Positions 44,692 to 53,387 of a DNA stretch of 64,000 nucleotides are shown here, piece after piece (position 1 is the stretch's first letter; each line of letters opens with the position of its first letter). Source of the stretch: Pantoea sp. Ep11b (GTDB lineage: Bacteria > Pseudomonadota > Gammaproteobacteria > Enterobacterales > Enterobacteriaceae); NCBI RefSeq assembly GCF_040783975.1, contig NZ_CP160631.1:2728001-2792000 (forward strand), read 5' to 3'. Below the pieces are notes generated by a model. The model saw only the letters and a list, made by a program, of their open reading frames with translations. It made no database searches and was not told the origin of the DNA. A program made the translations under genes and the position numbers.

Positions 44692-45988
44692 TGCTCTTCT
44701 CCATAACGGGGCGCGGCAGGCGCACTCTGCTGATCAGGCTGTAGCTCACTGCGGCGGTGACCAGACCGATCACCGCTTCACCGAACTGTGGAAAGGCGAG
44801 ATGGGCGATCACCGCACAGAGGCTGCCAATGGCCCAGGCCGCAAAGGCGTCCCCCCGGAAACGCTGCGCCGGACGCTGCTCGCTGATGCGCGCCATAAAA
44901 ATCAAATCCACAATCATCACCGCGCCAAACGGCGGCACCACAATACCCAGCAGGCTCAGCCACTCCAGGAAATAGGACCAGACACCCGCCAGCGCCAGCA
45001 CGCCGCCGATGGCTCCGAGGATCAGCGTCCAGAGCCGCATTTTGCTGCTGAACAGGTGGCTGAAGCCCACCGCGCCGTTATAGAGGCAATGCGTGCAGAC
45101 CGAGCCGAGATTAATAAAGACAAACAGACAGGCCACGACCGACAGGAAGGCGCCATGCCCCATCAGCATCGGCAGAAAATTGCCGCCGTTGGTCAGCGGA
45201 TCGACCGCGGCTCCCGCAGCGACAATCACGACGCCGAACAGGTAGGAGATTACGTTGGCAACAGGAAAGGCGGAGAAGGCGGCAATCACGGCCGAGTGAC
45301 CACTTTTCGACCAGCGGGTAAAGTCAGCGGTCATGGTGCCGGAGTCGGCAAAACCCGCCACCACCATAGTGACGGCGGTGCCCATACTCATGGCGCCGGC
45401 GGCGCTGGCGCTGCCCTTCCACTGGGTCACGACGGAGAAGTCATGCTGTTTGCTGATCAGCCACAGCGCCACCGCGCCCAGCACCACAAACAGCGGTGCC
45501 GCGATCATGCCGAGTACCGACAGCGCCCGTACACCCAGAAAGGTGATGCCGGTATAGAGGATCATCGCAAATGCCGTCACCGCCAGCGCATTCCAGCCAA
45601 AGGTCTGATTGATGACGGTGCCGGTCAGCCCGGTCTGGAAGGCATACCAGCCGATCACCACCGTTGAAAGAAAGCCGGAGACGAGGATATAGCCTTTACT
45701 GCCGAAGGTGCGCCGGGCCTGCAAGGCGAAGTTCATGCCGCTGTTGCCGGCGTACCAGCTCAGCGCGCCGACATAGGCAAACAGCACCAGATTGCCCAGC
45801 AGGATGGCGATCAGCGCGGGCCAGAAGCCCAGATGCCAGGTGATGATGCCGCCAAACAGCGCGTTAGTGAGGATCATCGGAAAGCCAAACCAGACCGCCG
45901 AGACGGAACGGGTTGAGTGACGATGCGACAGCGGCACCGGCTGATGTTCAAACTCCTGCTCCAGCGCAGGTGAAGATGAGGTTTTCAT
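44684..45988 (-). CDS. NCS1-family nucleobase/amide permease
   Basis: 434 residues with about twelve membrane helices, CodB/allantoin-permease type: [20 protein letters not shown] near the N-terminus, [40 protein letters not shown] and [18 protein letters not shown]1 carriers import cytosine, allantoin, hydantoins or similar compounds with protons or sodium. The ATG at 45988 overlaps the amidase stop by 4 bases (ATGA), so I prefer it over the frame start at 46018. Its substrate here is presumably the compound degraded by the flanking amidases. Confidence 0.85.
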   Translation of the reverse strand: MKTSSSPALEQEFEHQPVPLSHRHSTRSVSAVWFGFPMILTNALFGGIITWHLGFWPALIAILLGNLVLFAYVGALSWYAGNSGMNFALQARRTFGSKGYILVSGFLSTVVIGWYAFQTGLTGTVINQTFGWNALAVTAFAMILYTGITFLGVRALSVLGMIAAPLFVVLGAVALWLISKQHDFSVVTQWKGSASAAGAMSMGTAVTMVVAGFADSGTMTADFTRWSKSGHSAVIAAFSAFPVANVISYLFGVVIVAAGAAVDPLTNGGNFLPMLMGHGAFLSVVACLFVFINLGSVCTHCLYNGAVGFSHLFSSKMRLWTLILGAIGGVLALAGVWSYFLEWLSLLGIVVPPFGAVMIVDLIFMARISEQRPAQRFRGDAFAAWAIGSLCAVIAHLAFPQFGEAVIGLVTAAVSYSLISRVRLPRPVMEKSNV

Positions 45989-47421
45989 TGGGCAATCCCG
46001 GGTTGAAGGTGATTCCACGGCTGAATGCGCTCGAAAGCGGCACTGGCAGCCAGCACTAAGGCATCATCAAGATGACGCCCGACAATCTGCAGCCCGACGG
46101 GCAGGCCGCTGGCGGTGAAACCGGCGGGCAGTGACGCGGCAGGCTGGCCGGTAAAATTGAACGGGTAGCAGAAGGAGAGCCAGTGATCGCTGCGGACCAT
46201 GCGGCCATCGATAATCTCCGGCCCCTGCATCCCCAGCGGAAACGGCGGCACCGCCAGCGTCGGGGTAATCAGCAGGTCAAAGCGCTGCATAAAGCGCCAC
46301 AGGCTGTTGCTGACCGCTTTTCGGGTGGCGATGGCATCAGTAAAGTCCTCCGCCCGCCAGTCGCGCTGCAGCATCGCCACCAGATGCGGCGACATCGCGC
46401 TGCCCTGCTCCGCCATCATCTGGCGCATCCCCGTCAGATCGCTCTCCATCGCCACCAGTGCGCCAAAGGCGGCGGCCGGATCGCTGAAGCCGGGATCGGC
46501 CAGCTCCAGCTCTGCACCGATTTCAGCGGCAAACCGCTGCACCGCCGTGCTGACCACCGCCCGCACCGCCGGGTCCACGGCCACATAGCCAAAATCCGCG
46601 CTGAAGGCGATGCGCAGCTTACCTGGCAGATGCTGTGTCGCACCCAGCCAGTCCACGTCGCTGCAGGGAATAGAGTGGCGATCGCGCATGTCCGGCCCGG
46701 CCATCAGGGAGAGCATCAGGGCCGCATCGCGGACGCTGCGCGTCATCGGCCCGATATGCTCCAGCGACTCCCACCCCGACACACCGGGATAGCGTTCATC
46801 ACGACAGCCGGGCCATAACGGCACCCGCCCCATTGAGGCTTTGAAGCCGAAAATGCCGCAGTGCGCCGCCGGGATACGAACCGAGCCGCCGCCATCACTG
46901 CCGAGCGCAATCGGGCAGAGTCGCGCCGCCACGGCAGCCCCCGATCCCGCACTGGAGCCGCCGGGCGTCATAGTGAGATCCCAGGGATTTCGCGGCGAAG
47001 GGAAGAGCGGATTGTGCCCGACACCGCTGTAGCCAAATTCCGGTGCGGTGGTTTTACCCAGCAGGATCGCATCGGCGGCCAGCAGCCGTTCCACCGCAAT
47101 GTCGTCATCTTCCGGCACGAAATCGCGGTAGGCCATCGAGCCGGAGGTGGTTCTGACGTTCGCCGTGCAGATCAGATCCTTTACCGCCAGCGGAACGCCT
47201 GCCAGCGCCCCCAGCGTTTCCCCGCGCGCGCGGCGGGCATCGACTGCGCGGGCCTGAGCCATCGCCAGGTCGGGCGTGGGCGTACAGAACGCCCGTATCG
47301 CCGGTTCCCGTTCCGCCATCCGCGCCAGCGCCGCCCCGGTCAGCTCACAGGCCGAGACTTCTCCGCTGCGGATGCGTGCGGCCATCGTGGTGGCATCGTC
47401 GTCTAATAAGGAGTCAAACAT
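45985..47421 (-). CDS. Amidase signature-family hydrolase
   Basis: 478 residues. The Ser-cisSer-Lys triad is visible: K81 (GVPLAVKDL), S156 in TPGGSSAGSG and nucleophile S180 in SDGGGSVRIPA. The family includes AtzF allophanate hydrolase, AtzE and many amidases, and at 478 residues it lacks the extra C-terminal domain of AtzF. In this operon it could hydrolyse allophanate or the first amide, but the sequence alone does not decide. A GCGAGG site precedes the ATG at 47421. It is the first gene of the three-gene operon. Confidence 0.82.
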   Translation of the reverse strand: MFDSLLDDDATTMAARIRSGEVSACELTGAALARMAEREPAIRAFCTPTPDLAMAQARAVDARRARGETLGALAGVPLAVKDLICTANVRTTSGSMAYRDFVPEDDDIAVERLLAADAILLGKTTAPEFGYSGVGHNPLFPSPRNPWDLTMTPGGSSAGSGAAVAARLCPIALGSDGGGSVRIPAAHCGIFGFKASMGRVPLWPGCRDERYPGVSGWESLEHIGPMTRSVRDAALMLSLMAGPDMRDRHSIPCSDVDWLGATQHLPGKLRIAFSADFGYVAVDPAVRAVVSTAVQRFAAEIGAELELADPGFSDPAAAFGALVAMESDLTGMRQMMAEQGSAMSPHLVAMLQRDWRAEDFTDAIATRKAVSNSLWRFMQRFDLLITPTLAVPPFPLGMQGPEIIDGRMVRSDHWLSFCYPFNFTGQPAASLPAGFTASGLPVGLQIVGRHLDDALVLAASAAFERIQPWNHLQPGIAQ

Positions 47422-47776
47422 GGGTTACCTCGCCAGAAATGTACCTGTCAGCGAGTGCATGAAGCGTGCCAGATAGCGGGCGTATCCCCCTCCCGAAAGC
47501 GGGATGCCAGATGGAATACGGCCTGGGATACAAGATCGAATTCTTATGATGTCAGGCGCGGGCAGCTGTTTATTTTTTCAGCACAACGATGGCGCAGGGC
47601 TGCGCGATAAGGGGGCGTGAGTTGCGAGCTGGCTTACAACGTCTTGTCGGTCAGCAGCAACAAGGGCTGACAGCCTGGAAGGGATAACCCCACTTTTGAT
47701 AGGGCTGTTTGACGAATCGGGTCTCTGGCTGAAAACTCCGGCAAGAGGATTCGCAGGCTGGCGGCAGGGATGACAC
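47422..47776. other. Divergent intergenic region
   Basis: 355 bases between the amidase operon and the unknown gene at 47777. There are no supported genes. Short GC hairpins occur, such as CCCGAAAGCGGG near 47491-47502. Confidence 0.4.
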
Positions 47777-48433
47777 GTGCGCGTTGAGGAAGATATCTAT
47801 CTCGAAAATTATGCGATCAGGCGGAAAAGATTTATCTACGGTCGTCAGGACTATTACAGCTACGTATTCGTTGCCGCGAGTGAAACGTATGCCGTCATCG
47901 CGGGTCATTTAGCTGATGAAGAGGCGCTTGCCCGCATCGGTTATCAGATGCCGCCGGGAATGTCCTTCCCGGCTAATGGCCTGGCTGAGATCTGTTTTGA
48001 CGTTTTCGATGGTCTGGAATGCCTGAGCGATTTCCGCCATATCAGGCTGGCAGGCCTGGGCAGCGCTGTTGTTTTAAAAAACGTGATACCCGCGCTGATG
48101 GCCCACCATGAAAGCTTCTCAACCGGTGGTTTTGTCTTTCAGGCTGCATCGGGCGAAATCGCTGACCGCAATCGTCCGACGCCGCTGGAAGAGATCTATG
48201 ACGCGATACTTGGGTTAAAAAATGAACTACGCTACAATCGCAGGACAGGGTTGCCGAAGAAAGCACTGCAACCTTTAATCCCGGACTGTTTCCGGGCTTA
48301 TAAAGTCGTAACTACAGGGAGAGCTTGCTATGTCGTTTTACGGAAAACACGAAACTACCCCTCTGGAATCAGTGGATGCCCGGTACAGGAAGGTCAGATC
48401 GCGCTTGATTGCGGCGTGGCTGGCACAACCTGA
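47777..48433 (+). CDS. Unknown protein, end possibly frameshifted
   Basis: 218 residues from a GTG start (AGGGA site 7 bases before). It is soluble, without signal or membrane segments. Visible stretches are RQDYYSYVFVAASETYAVIA (about 23-42), NGLAEICFDVFDGLE and TPLEEIYDAILGLKNEL. I do not recognise the family. The last 35 codons overlap the start of the next gene in another frame, and CCCGGACTGTTTCCGGG (about 48281-48297) forms a hairpin just before that gene, so the original stop may have been earlier and lost by an indel. Confidence 0.5.
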   Translation: MRVEEDIYLENYAIRRKRFIYGRQDYYSYVFVAASETYAVIAGHLADEEALARIGYQMPPGMSFPANGLAEICFDVFDGLECLSDFRHIRLAGLGSAVVLKNVIPALMAHHESFSTGGFVFQAASGEIADRNRPTPLEEIYDAILGLKNELRYNRRTGLPKKALQPLIPDCFRAYKVVTTGRACYVVLRKTRNYPSGISGCPVQEGQIALDCGVAGTT

Positions 48434-48554
48434 TCTGCCCGCGATTTACGCTCAGTTAGATCAGGCGAAAAAGCGCTCGTCGTCAGCCCTGTTGCGCCGC
48501 AAGCTGAAAGAGTTTAATGCGCGCGAAATGCAGGAAGCCGGAACACGCACTTAA
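48330..48554 (+). CDS. Small charged protein, unknown
   Basis: 74 residues, strongly basic and helical (YRKVRSRLIAAWLAQPDL, QAKKRSSSALLRRKLKEFNA). A GGGAGAG site lies 6 bases before the ATG and a clear terminator follows, so it is probably a real gene. The family is not recognised. It overlaps the upstream unknown gene by 104 bases if that frame is fully used. Two short linked genes of this kind resemble toxin-antitoxin or phage-derived pairs, but nothing specific supports it. Confidence 0.55.
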   Translation: MSFYGKHETTPLESVDARYRKVRSRLIAAWLAQPDLPAIYAQLDQAKKRSSSALLRRKLKEFNAREMQEAGTRT

Positions 48555-48560
48555 CTCTGC

Positions 48561-48579
48561 AAGGCCCGCTAAGGGCCTT
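48561..48579 (+). terminator. Terminator after the two unknown genes
   Basis: AAGGCCC / GGGCCTT perfect 7-bp stem with a 5-base loop, followed by CTCTGTTTTC. Confidence 0.7.
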
Positions 48580-48643
48580 CTCTGTTTTCACGCTCTTCAG
48601 ACTCATCCGCAGGCGGTGTCCCGCCGCTCACACCGCACTCGCC

Positions 48644-49486
48644 TTAATCAGGAAAATCAGTTCCGACCGACGTCTCTTTCCAGGCTTCGACCTCCGCCAG
48701 CCTCTCTTTAAGCTTGCCGATGACGGCTTCATGCCCCCAGGCACCCATCACCAGATGGCGTGGCGGACGATCCTCCTCCGTGATAGCAATCATCGCCCTG
48801 GCGGCGCGCGCCGGATCGCCCTTCTGGGTGCCGCTGCTTTCGGCGGTCGCTTTCATCCGTGCGGCTGCGGTCTCTGCATAATCCGGCAGCGTGCCCGGCG
48901 TCTGACGCAGTGAACGTCCCGCCCAGTCGGTGCGGAACGGGCCAGGCTCGACGCAGGTGACGTGAATGCCCAGCGGCCCCGCTTCCAGCGCCAGCGCATC
49001 GGACCAGCCCTCCACCGCATGTTTGCTGGCAGAGTAGTAGCCGGAGCTGGCGAAGCCGATTAAGCCAGCGACTGAAGTGATGTTGATGACGTGGCCGCTT
49101 CGCGCTTTTCTCATGACCGGCAGCACGGCGCGGGTCAGGGCAAACAGACCGAATACGTTGGCATCGAACTGCGCACGGATTTCGCTCTCCACGCCCTCTT
49201 CCACCGAACTCTGATAGCCATAACCGGCGTTATTCACCAGCACGTCAATCGTGCCGAAAGCGTCCAGCGCCGCCTTTACGGCCTGGTCGATGCTCGCCTG
49301 CTGTGTGACATCCAGAGCCACCGCCAGCGCATTGTCGTGTCCGTCGACCAGATCGGTAATGGCGTCGGTATGACGCGCCGTGACGACGACGTTAAAACCC
49401 CGTGCAATCGTCTGCCGGGCCAGTTCACGACCAAAACCGGTCGAACAGCCTGATATTAACCAGACAGGGGCAGAGTGAGCAGTCAT
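48644..49486 (-). CDS. Short-chain dehydrogenase/reductase
   Basis: 280 residues, classical SDR. The cofactor motif is SGCSTGFG at 12-19 and NNAG about 86-89. The catalytic serine is in NITSVAG, and YYSASK carries tyrosine and lysine. TARHTD after the second strand suggests NADP(H). The TGxxxGFG variant with F in place of I is common in this branch of oxidoreductases. The substrate is unknown. It follows the ThDP-enzyme gene on the same strand after 91 bases and may be cotranscribed. Confidence 0.85.
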   Translation of the reverse strand: MTAHSAPVWLISGCSTGFGRELARQTIARGFNVVVTARHTDAITDLVDGHDNALAVALDVTQQASIDQAVKAALDAFGTIDVLVNNAGYGYQSSVEEGVESEIRAQFDANVFGLFALTRAVLPVMRKARSGHVINITSVAGLIGFASSGYYSASKHAVEGWSDALALEAGPLGIHVTCVEPGPFRTDWAGRSLRQTPGTLPDYAETAAARMKATAESSGTQKGDPARAARAMIAITEEDRPPRHLVMGAWGHEAVIGKLKERLAEVEAWKETSVGTDFPD

Positions 49487-49577
49487 ACAGAGACTCCCGT
49501 TGAGTGTGATGAAATGGCGGATAACCCGGACGCGAAAGCATCCGGGCGTATAGGTCAGTGAAGCGCGACGGCCTCAC

Positions 49578-51365
49578 TTAGCCCTGCTGCTTTTTATGAA
49601 ACAGCTGACTGGCGGTGTCACTGATGATCTGCGCCGCACCGCGATCGCCCTTTACCATCGACGCCATAAAGGCTTTTGCCTGTTTAAAGGTAATGTGCGG
49701 CGGCAACGGGGCGACTTCGGGATCGGTTTTCACCTCCAGTAAAACCGGCCGGTCGGCGCTGAGTGCCTGCTGCCAGGCCGCCGCCAGCTCGTCCGGGTTA
49801 TCGACATAAATCCCGACCAGCCCCAGCGAGCGGGCAAATTCGGCATATTTCACATCCGGCAACTGCTGCGAGGCATCGAAACGGGGGTTGCCCTCCATCA
49901 CGCGCTGCTCCCAGGTCACCTGGTTGAGATCCTGGTTATTGAACACGCAGACAATCAGGCGCGGATCGGCCCACTGCTGCCAGTATTTCTGAATGGTGAT
50001 CAGCTCGGCCATATTGTTCATCTGCATGGCGCCATCACCCACCAGCGCCACCACCGGTTTTTCCGGATGGGCAAATTTTGCCGCAATCGCGTAGGGCACC
50101 GCCGCGCCCATACAGGCCAGACCGCCGGAGAGCGTGGCACGCTGCCCCTGCTTAACCCGGTAATCGCGGGCAAACCAGTTAGCGCAGGAGCCGGAGTCGG
50201 AGGTCACAATCGCGTTATCGGGTAGCTGGGGGGACATCTCCCACACTACCCGCTGCGGGTTAACCGGATTCGCGGGTGCCAGGGCGCGCTCCTCCATCAG
50301 GGTCCACCAGTCACGCACCTGCACGGCAATCTCTTCCTGCCAGCTGCGATCCTGCTTGTGCTCCAGCAGCGGCAACAGTGCACGCAGGGTTTCCGCCGCA
50401 TCGCCGTGCAGATTGACCTCGCTGGGATAGCGCAGGCCAAGCATGGCCGGATCGATGTCGATCTGCACCGCACGCGCCTTGCCCTCTTCCGGCAGAAATT
50501 CTGTCCACGGGAAGCCGCTGCCGATCATCAGGAGCGTATCGCAGTTCTTCATCAAATCAGAGGAGGGTCTGGTGCCCAGCAGGCCTATCGACCCGGTGAC
50601 AAAGGGTGCATCGTCCGGTAGCACATCCTTGCCCAGCAGGGCTTTTGCCACACCGGCACCCAGCATATTGGCGGCCTGAACCACCTCAACGGCCGCGCCG
50701 CGCGCGCCTGCACCAATCAGAATCGCCACTTTTTTACCAGCGTTGAGGACGTCGGCGGCGCGTTGCAGATCCCTCTCATAGGGGATCACTTTCGGACGCT
50801 GATAACCGCTGCCGGAATGGGTGAAACCGTGCAGATGCTGAGGCGGCTGCCACTCTTCATCCTGAATATCTTTGGGAATGATGATGACCGCCACGCCATT
50901 CTGCGCTTTGGCAATGCGCACGCCCCGGTCCAGCAGATGCCGCACCTGGCTCGTCGCCGAGGCTTCCTGAACAAAGTCAGCGACGTCGGAGAAGATGCGA
51001 TCCAGATTCATCTCCTGCTGATAGCTGGCCCCGCGGGCGGTCGCTTCCGCCTGACCAGCAATCGCCAGTACCGGCGCATGGTCCATTTTCGCGTCGTAAA
51101 GGCCGGTCAGCAGGTGGGTGGCACCCGGTCCGCCGGTAGAGAGACAGACCCCCAGTTCGCCGGTGAACTTTGCATGTCCGGCGGCCATAAAAGCGGCCAT
51201 CTCTTCGTGCCGCACCTGAATAAATTCGATGCCTTCGCCTTTAGCATTCGCACGCTGAATCGCGCCCAGCACCCCGTTGATGCCATCTCCCGGATAGCCG
51301 TAGATGCGTGTCACGCCCCACTCTTTCAGGCGCTGGACAAAAAAATCACTGGTTTTCATGCTCAT
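49578..51365 (-). CDS. Thiamine diphosphate-dependent pyruvate oxidase-like enzyme
   Basis: 595 residues, three-domain ThDP enzyme. The Pyr domain has the catalytic glutamate in VRHEEMAAFMAAGHAKFTG (about 51-69). The central domain has GARGAAVEVVQAANMLGAGV. The PP domain has VALVGDGAMQMNNMAELIT with the GDG...NN ThDP/magnesium motif (about 440-470). It resembles YdaP-type pyruvate oxidases and PoxB (572 residues) but ends in KKQQG without the PoxB lipid-binding tail. It likely decarboxylates pyruvate or another 2-oxo acid. GAGGGG precedes the ATG. It is the last or near-last gene after hyuB, 62 bases away. Confidence 0.85.
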   Translation of the reverse strand: MSMKTSDFFVQRLKEWGVTRIYGYPGDGINGVLGAIQRANAKGEGIEFIQVRHEEMAAFMAAGHAKFTGELGVCLSTGGPGATHLLTGLYDAKMDHAPVLAIAGQAEATARGASYQQEMNLDRIFSDVADFVQEASATSQVRHLLDRGVRIAKAQNGVAVIIIPKDIQDEEWQPPQHLHGFTHSGSGYQRPKVIPYERDLQRAADVLNAGKKVAILIGAGARGAAVEVVQAANMLGAGVAKALLGKDVLPDDAPFVTGSIGLLGTRPSSDLMKNCDTLLMIGSGFPWTEFLPEEGKARAVQIDIDPAMLGLRYPSEVNLHGDAAETLRALLPLLEHKQDRSWQEEIAVQVRDWWTLMEERALAPANPVNPQRVVWEMSPQLPDNAIVTSDSGSCANWFARDYRVKQGQRATLSGGLACMGAAVPYAIAAKFAHPEKPVVALVGDGAMQMNNMAELITIQKYWQQWADPRLIVCVFNNQDLNQVTWEQRVMEGNPRFDASQQLPDVKYAEFARSLGLVGIYVDNPDELAAAWQQALSADRPVLLEVKTDPEVAPLPPHITFKQAKAFMASMVKGDRGAAQIISDTASQLFHKKQQG

Positions 51366-51427
51366 CGTCGCGTTTCCCCTCGAAGTCCATGCAGACTTAA
51401 AGCGTAGTAGACGATGAGCCTTTGCCT

Positions 51428-53386
51428 TTAATTGTTCGCGATAAGCGGGTACTTCTGACGCAAATCACTGAATATCTGCGCCATCTCCGCCGTTTCGCCT
51501 GATTCCTCAACCCTGCGGAAAACCTGGGTTTTCAGGAAGTGACGCCAGCTGACCGGCACGCTCGCCAGAAAAGCCGTCAGCAACTGATAACGCGCTGGCG
51601 TCCAGAGTGCTTCAAAGCGCTGCCGGGCGTCCCCATGCTCAAAATGGCGGGTTGCCTGCTGCGGCATACTGGCACGCAGGCGCGCTGTGGCGTCATGATC
51701 TACGCGGTTATCTGTCACCACCACGCCATACTCCCTTCTGGCCGCTGCGATACTGAGATAGCCGCAGCGCACGTCCTGCATCACGGCTTCCACATCACGC
51801 TGCGACGGCAGGCCATATCCGCCCGCGCCGGGGCCGCGCACCTCAACCACATCGCCCGGCTGGCAGTGGATCACATCCGTGTTGCCGTGATGAAGGATCC
51901 CGCCGTTGCGCCGGGTGCAAAAGGTGGACAGCGCGCCGCTGCGTCCGCCCAGTACGCCCGCCGAGGCAAACACCGATCGGTTACGGTTGCGCGCCGTAAT
52001 GGTGGTATCAGGCGAGAAGATCTCAAAAGCCATTTCAGTCGCTAAGCCGCCCCGGAACTGGCCCGCTCCGGCACTGTCCTGCGCCAACCCGTAACGATGA
52101 AAACGAACCGGCACTTCCGCCTCGTTAATCTCGATCGGGGTGTTTTTCAGGAAGGCGGAAAGCCCGCCGGAACCATCGGGGCCGTCATGACGCGGCGTAC
52201 CGCCCGCTCCGCCGCCTACCGGCCCCAGCGAGGCGACGACGCTGCGGTCATGGATCTGCGTGCGGATATTCATAATGGAGTTGCCGCCGGGCGAGTTCGC
52301 CGGCAGGCGTTCCGGCATCGCCAGCGAGAAGACGCCAAGGGTCGCAATCTGCGACAGCGCGCAGGTCAGCGATCGCATCCCGACCGCCGCCGGTGCCTCG
52401 CAGTTCATTACCGTACCGGGCGGCAGAATGGCCCGGGTTGGCCGCAGCGTGCCCGCGTTGAGCAGCAGCGAGCGGTCCAGGGTTGAGAGCACATAGGTCA
52501 CGCCCACCAGCGCCAGCGGATGCCGCTCCCGCCCGCCGGTCGGCATGTTCAGCGACGAGGCCAGCTGCGGATCGCTGCCGGTATAGTCCAGCGTCAGCTG
52601 GTCGCCTTCGACCCGGAGCGTAACGGCGATGCGACAGGGATAGCCGCCCTCTCCATCTTCATCGGCGTAGTCGGCATAGAAGTATTCGCCATCGGGGATG
52701 GTGCTGATGATGGCGCGCGCCTGCGCGTCGGCGTAATCGAGAATGCCCTCAATACCCTGCAGAAAATCGTCGAGGCCAAAGCGGGCAATGATGTCATGGA
52801 TCTTACGCTCCCCTACGTTCACCGACGCCAGCTGCGCTTTGAAATCGCCCCAGTTCTGTTCTGGGACCCGGACGTTGAGCCGCATAATACTGGCAACCTC
52901 TTCATTAAGCTGACCCTGCCGCATGATCTTCAGCGGCGGGATGCGGATCCCCTCCTGCACGATATCGGTCAGCGAGCGCGACAGAGAGGCCGGCACCGCG
53001 CCGCCCACGTCGGTGTTATGGATGTGACCCACAACAAAGCAGACAATCTCGCCCTGATGGAACACCGGTTTCCAGATATGGATGTCGGGCGAGTGCGTGG
53101 CCACGTTACCGGCGTAGGCGTCGTTGGTGATACAGATGTCGCCCTCAGCATACTCCTCAATCAGCGCCAGTACCGGCGCGTAGTCAATGCCGCTGTACCA
53201 GGGCGCGCCAAAGCTGCGCGGCGAGGCAAAAGCCAGCCCGCTTCGGCTGACAATCTGGCAGGAGAAATCTTCCGTCTCTTTTACAAAGGTGGAGTGCGCG
53301 GTCCGCATCAGGGTAAAGGCCATCGCATCGGCCGCCGCGGCGCAGTAGTTCGCCAGAATTTGTAAGTTACGACCATCAATCGCCAT
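51428..53386 (-). CDS. hyuB: Hydantoinase/oxoprolinase subunit B
   Basis: 652 residues. The HyuB pattern is clear: LANYCAAAADAMAFTLMRTA (11-30), DICITNDAYAGNVATHSPDI (about 83-102), GHIHNTDVGGAVPASLSRS, RGGLATEMAFEI and GPGAGGYGLPSQRD. With HyuA it forms an ATP-dependent enzyme that opens cyclic amides such as N-methylhydantoin or 5-oxoproline. It is longer than many HyuB proteins by a C-terminal tail of about 80 residues (PARYQLLTAFLASVPVSWRH). It starts one base after the hyuA stop. Confidence 0.88.
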   Translation of the reverse strand: MAIDGRNLQILANYCAAAADAMAFTLMRTAHSTFVKETEDFSCQIVSRSGLAFASPRSFGAPWYSGIDYAPVLALIEEYAEGDICITNDAYAGNVATHSPDIHIWKPVFHQGEIVCFVVGHIHNTDVGGAVPASLSRSLTDIVQEGIRIPPLKIMRQGQLNEEVASIMRLNVRVPEQNWGDFKAQLASVNVGERKIHDIIARFGLDDFLQGIEGILDYADAQARAIISTIPDGEYFYADYADEDGEGGYPCRIAVTLRVEGDQLTLDYTGSDPQLASSLNMPTGGRERHPLALVGVTYVLSTLDRSLLLNAGTLRPTRAILPPGTVMNCEAPAAVGMRSLTCALSQIATLGVFSLAMPERLPANSPGGNSIMNIRTQIHDRSVVASLGPVGGGAGGTPRHDGPDGSGGLSAFLKNTPIEINEAEVPVRFHRYGLAQDSAGAGQFRGGLATEMAFEIFSPDTTITARNRNRSVFASAGVLGGRSGALSTFCTRRNGGILHHGNTDVIHCQPGDVVEVRGPGAGGYGLPSQRDVEAVMQDVRCGYLSIAAARREYGVVVTDNRVDHDATARLRASMPQQATRHFEHGDARQRFEALWTPARYQLLTAFLASVPVSWRHFLKTQVFRRVEESGETAEMAQIFSDLRQKYPLIANN

Positions 53387-53387
53387 G

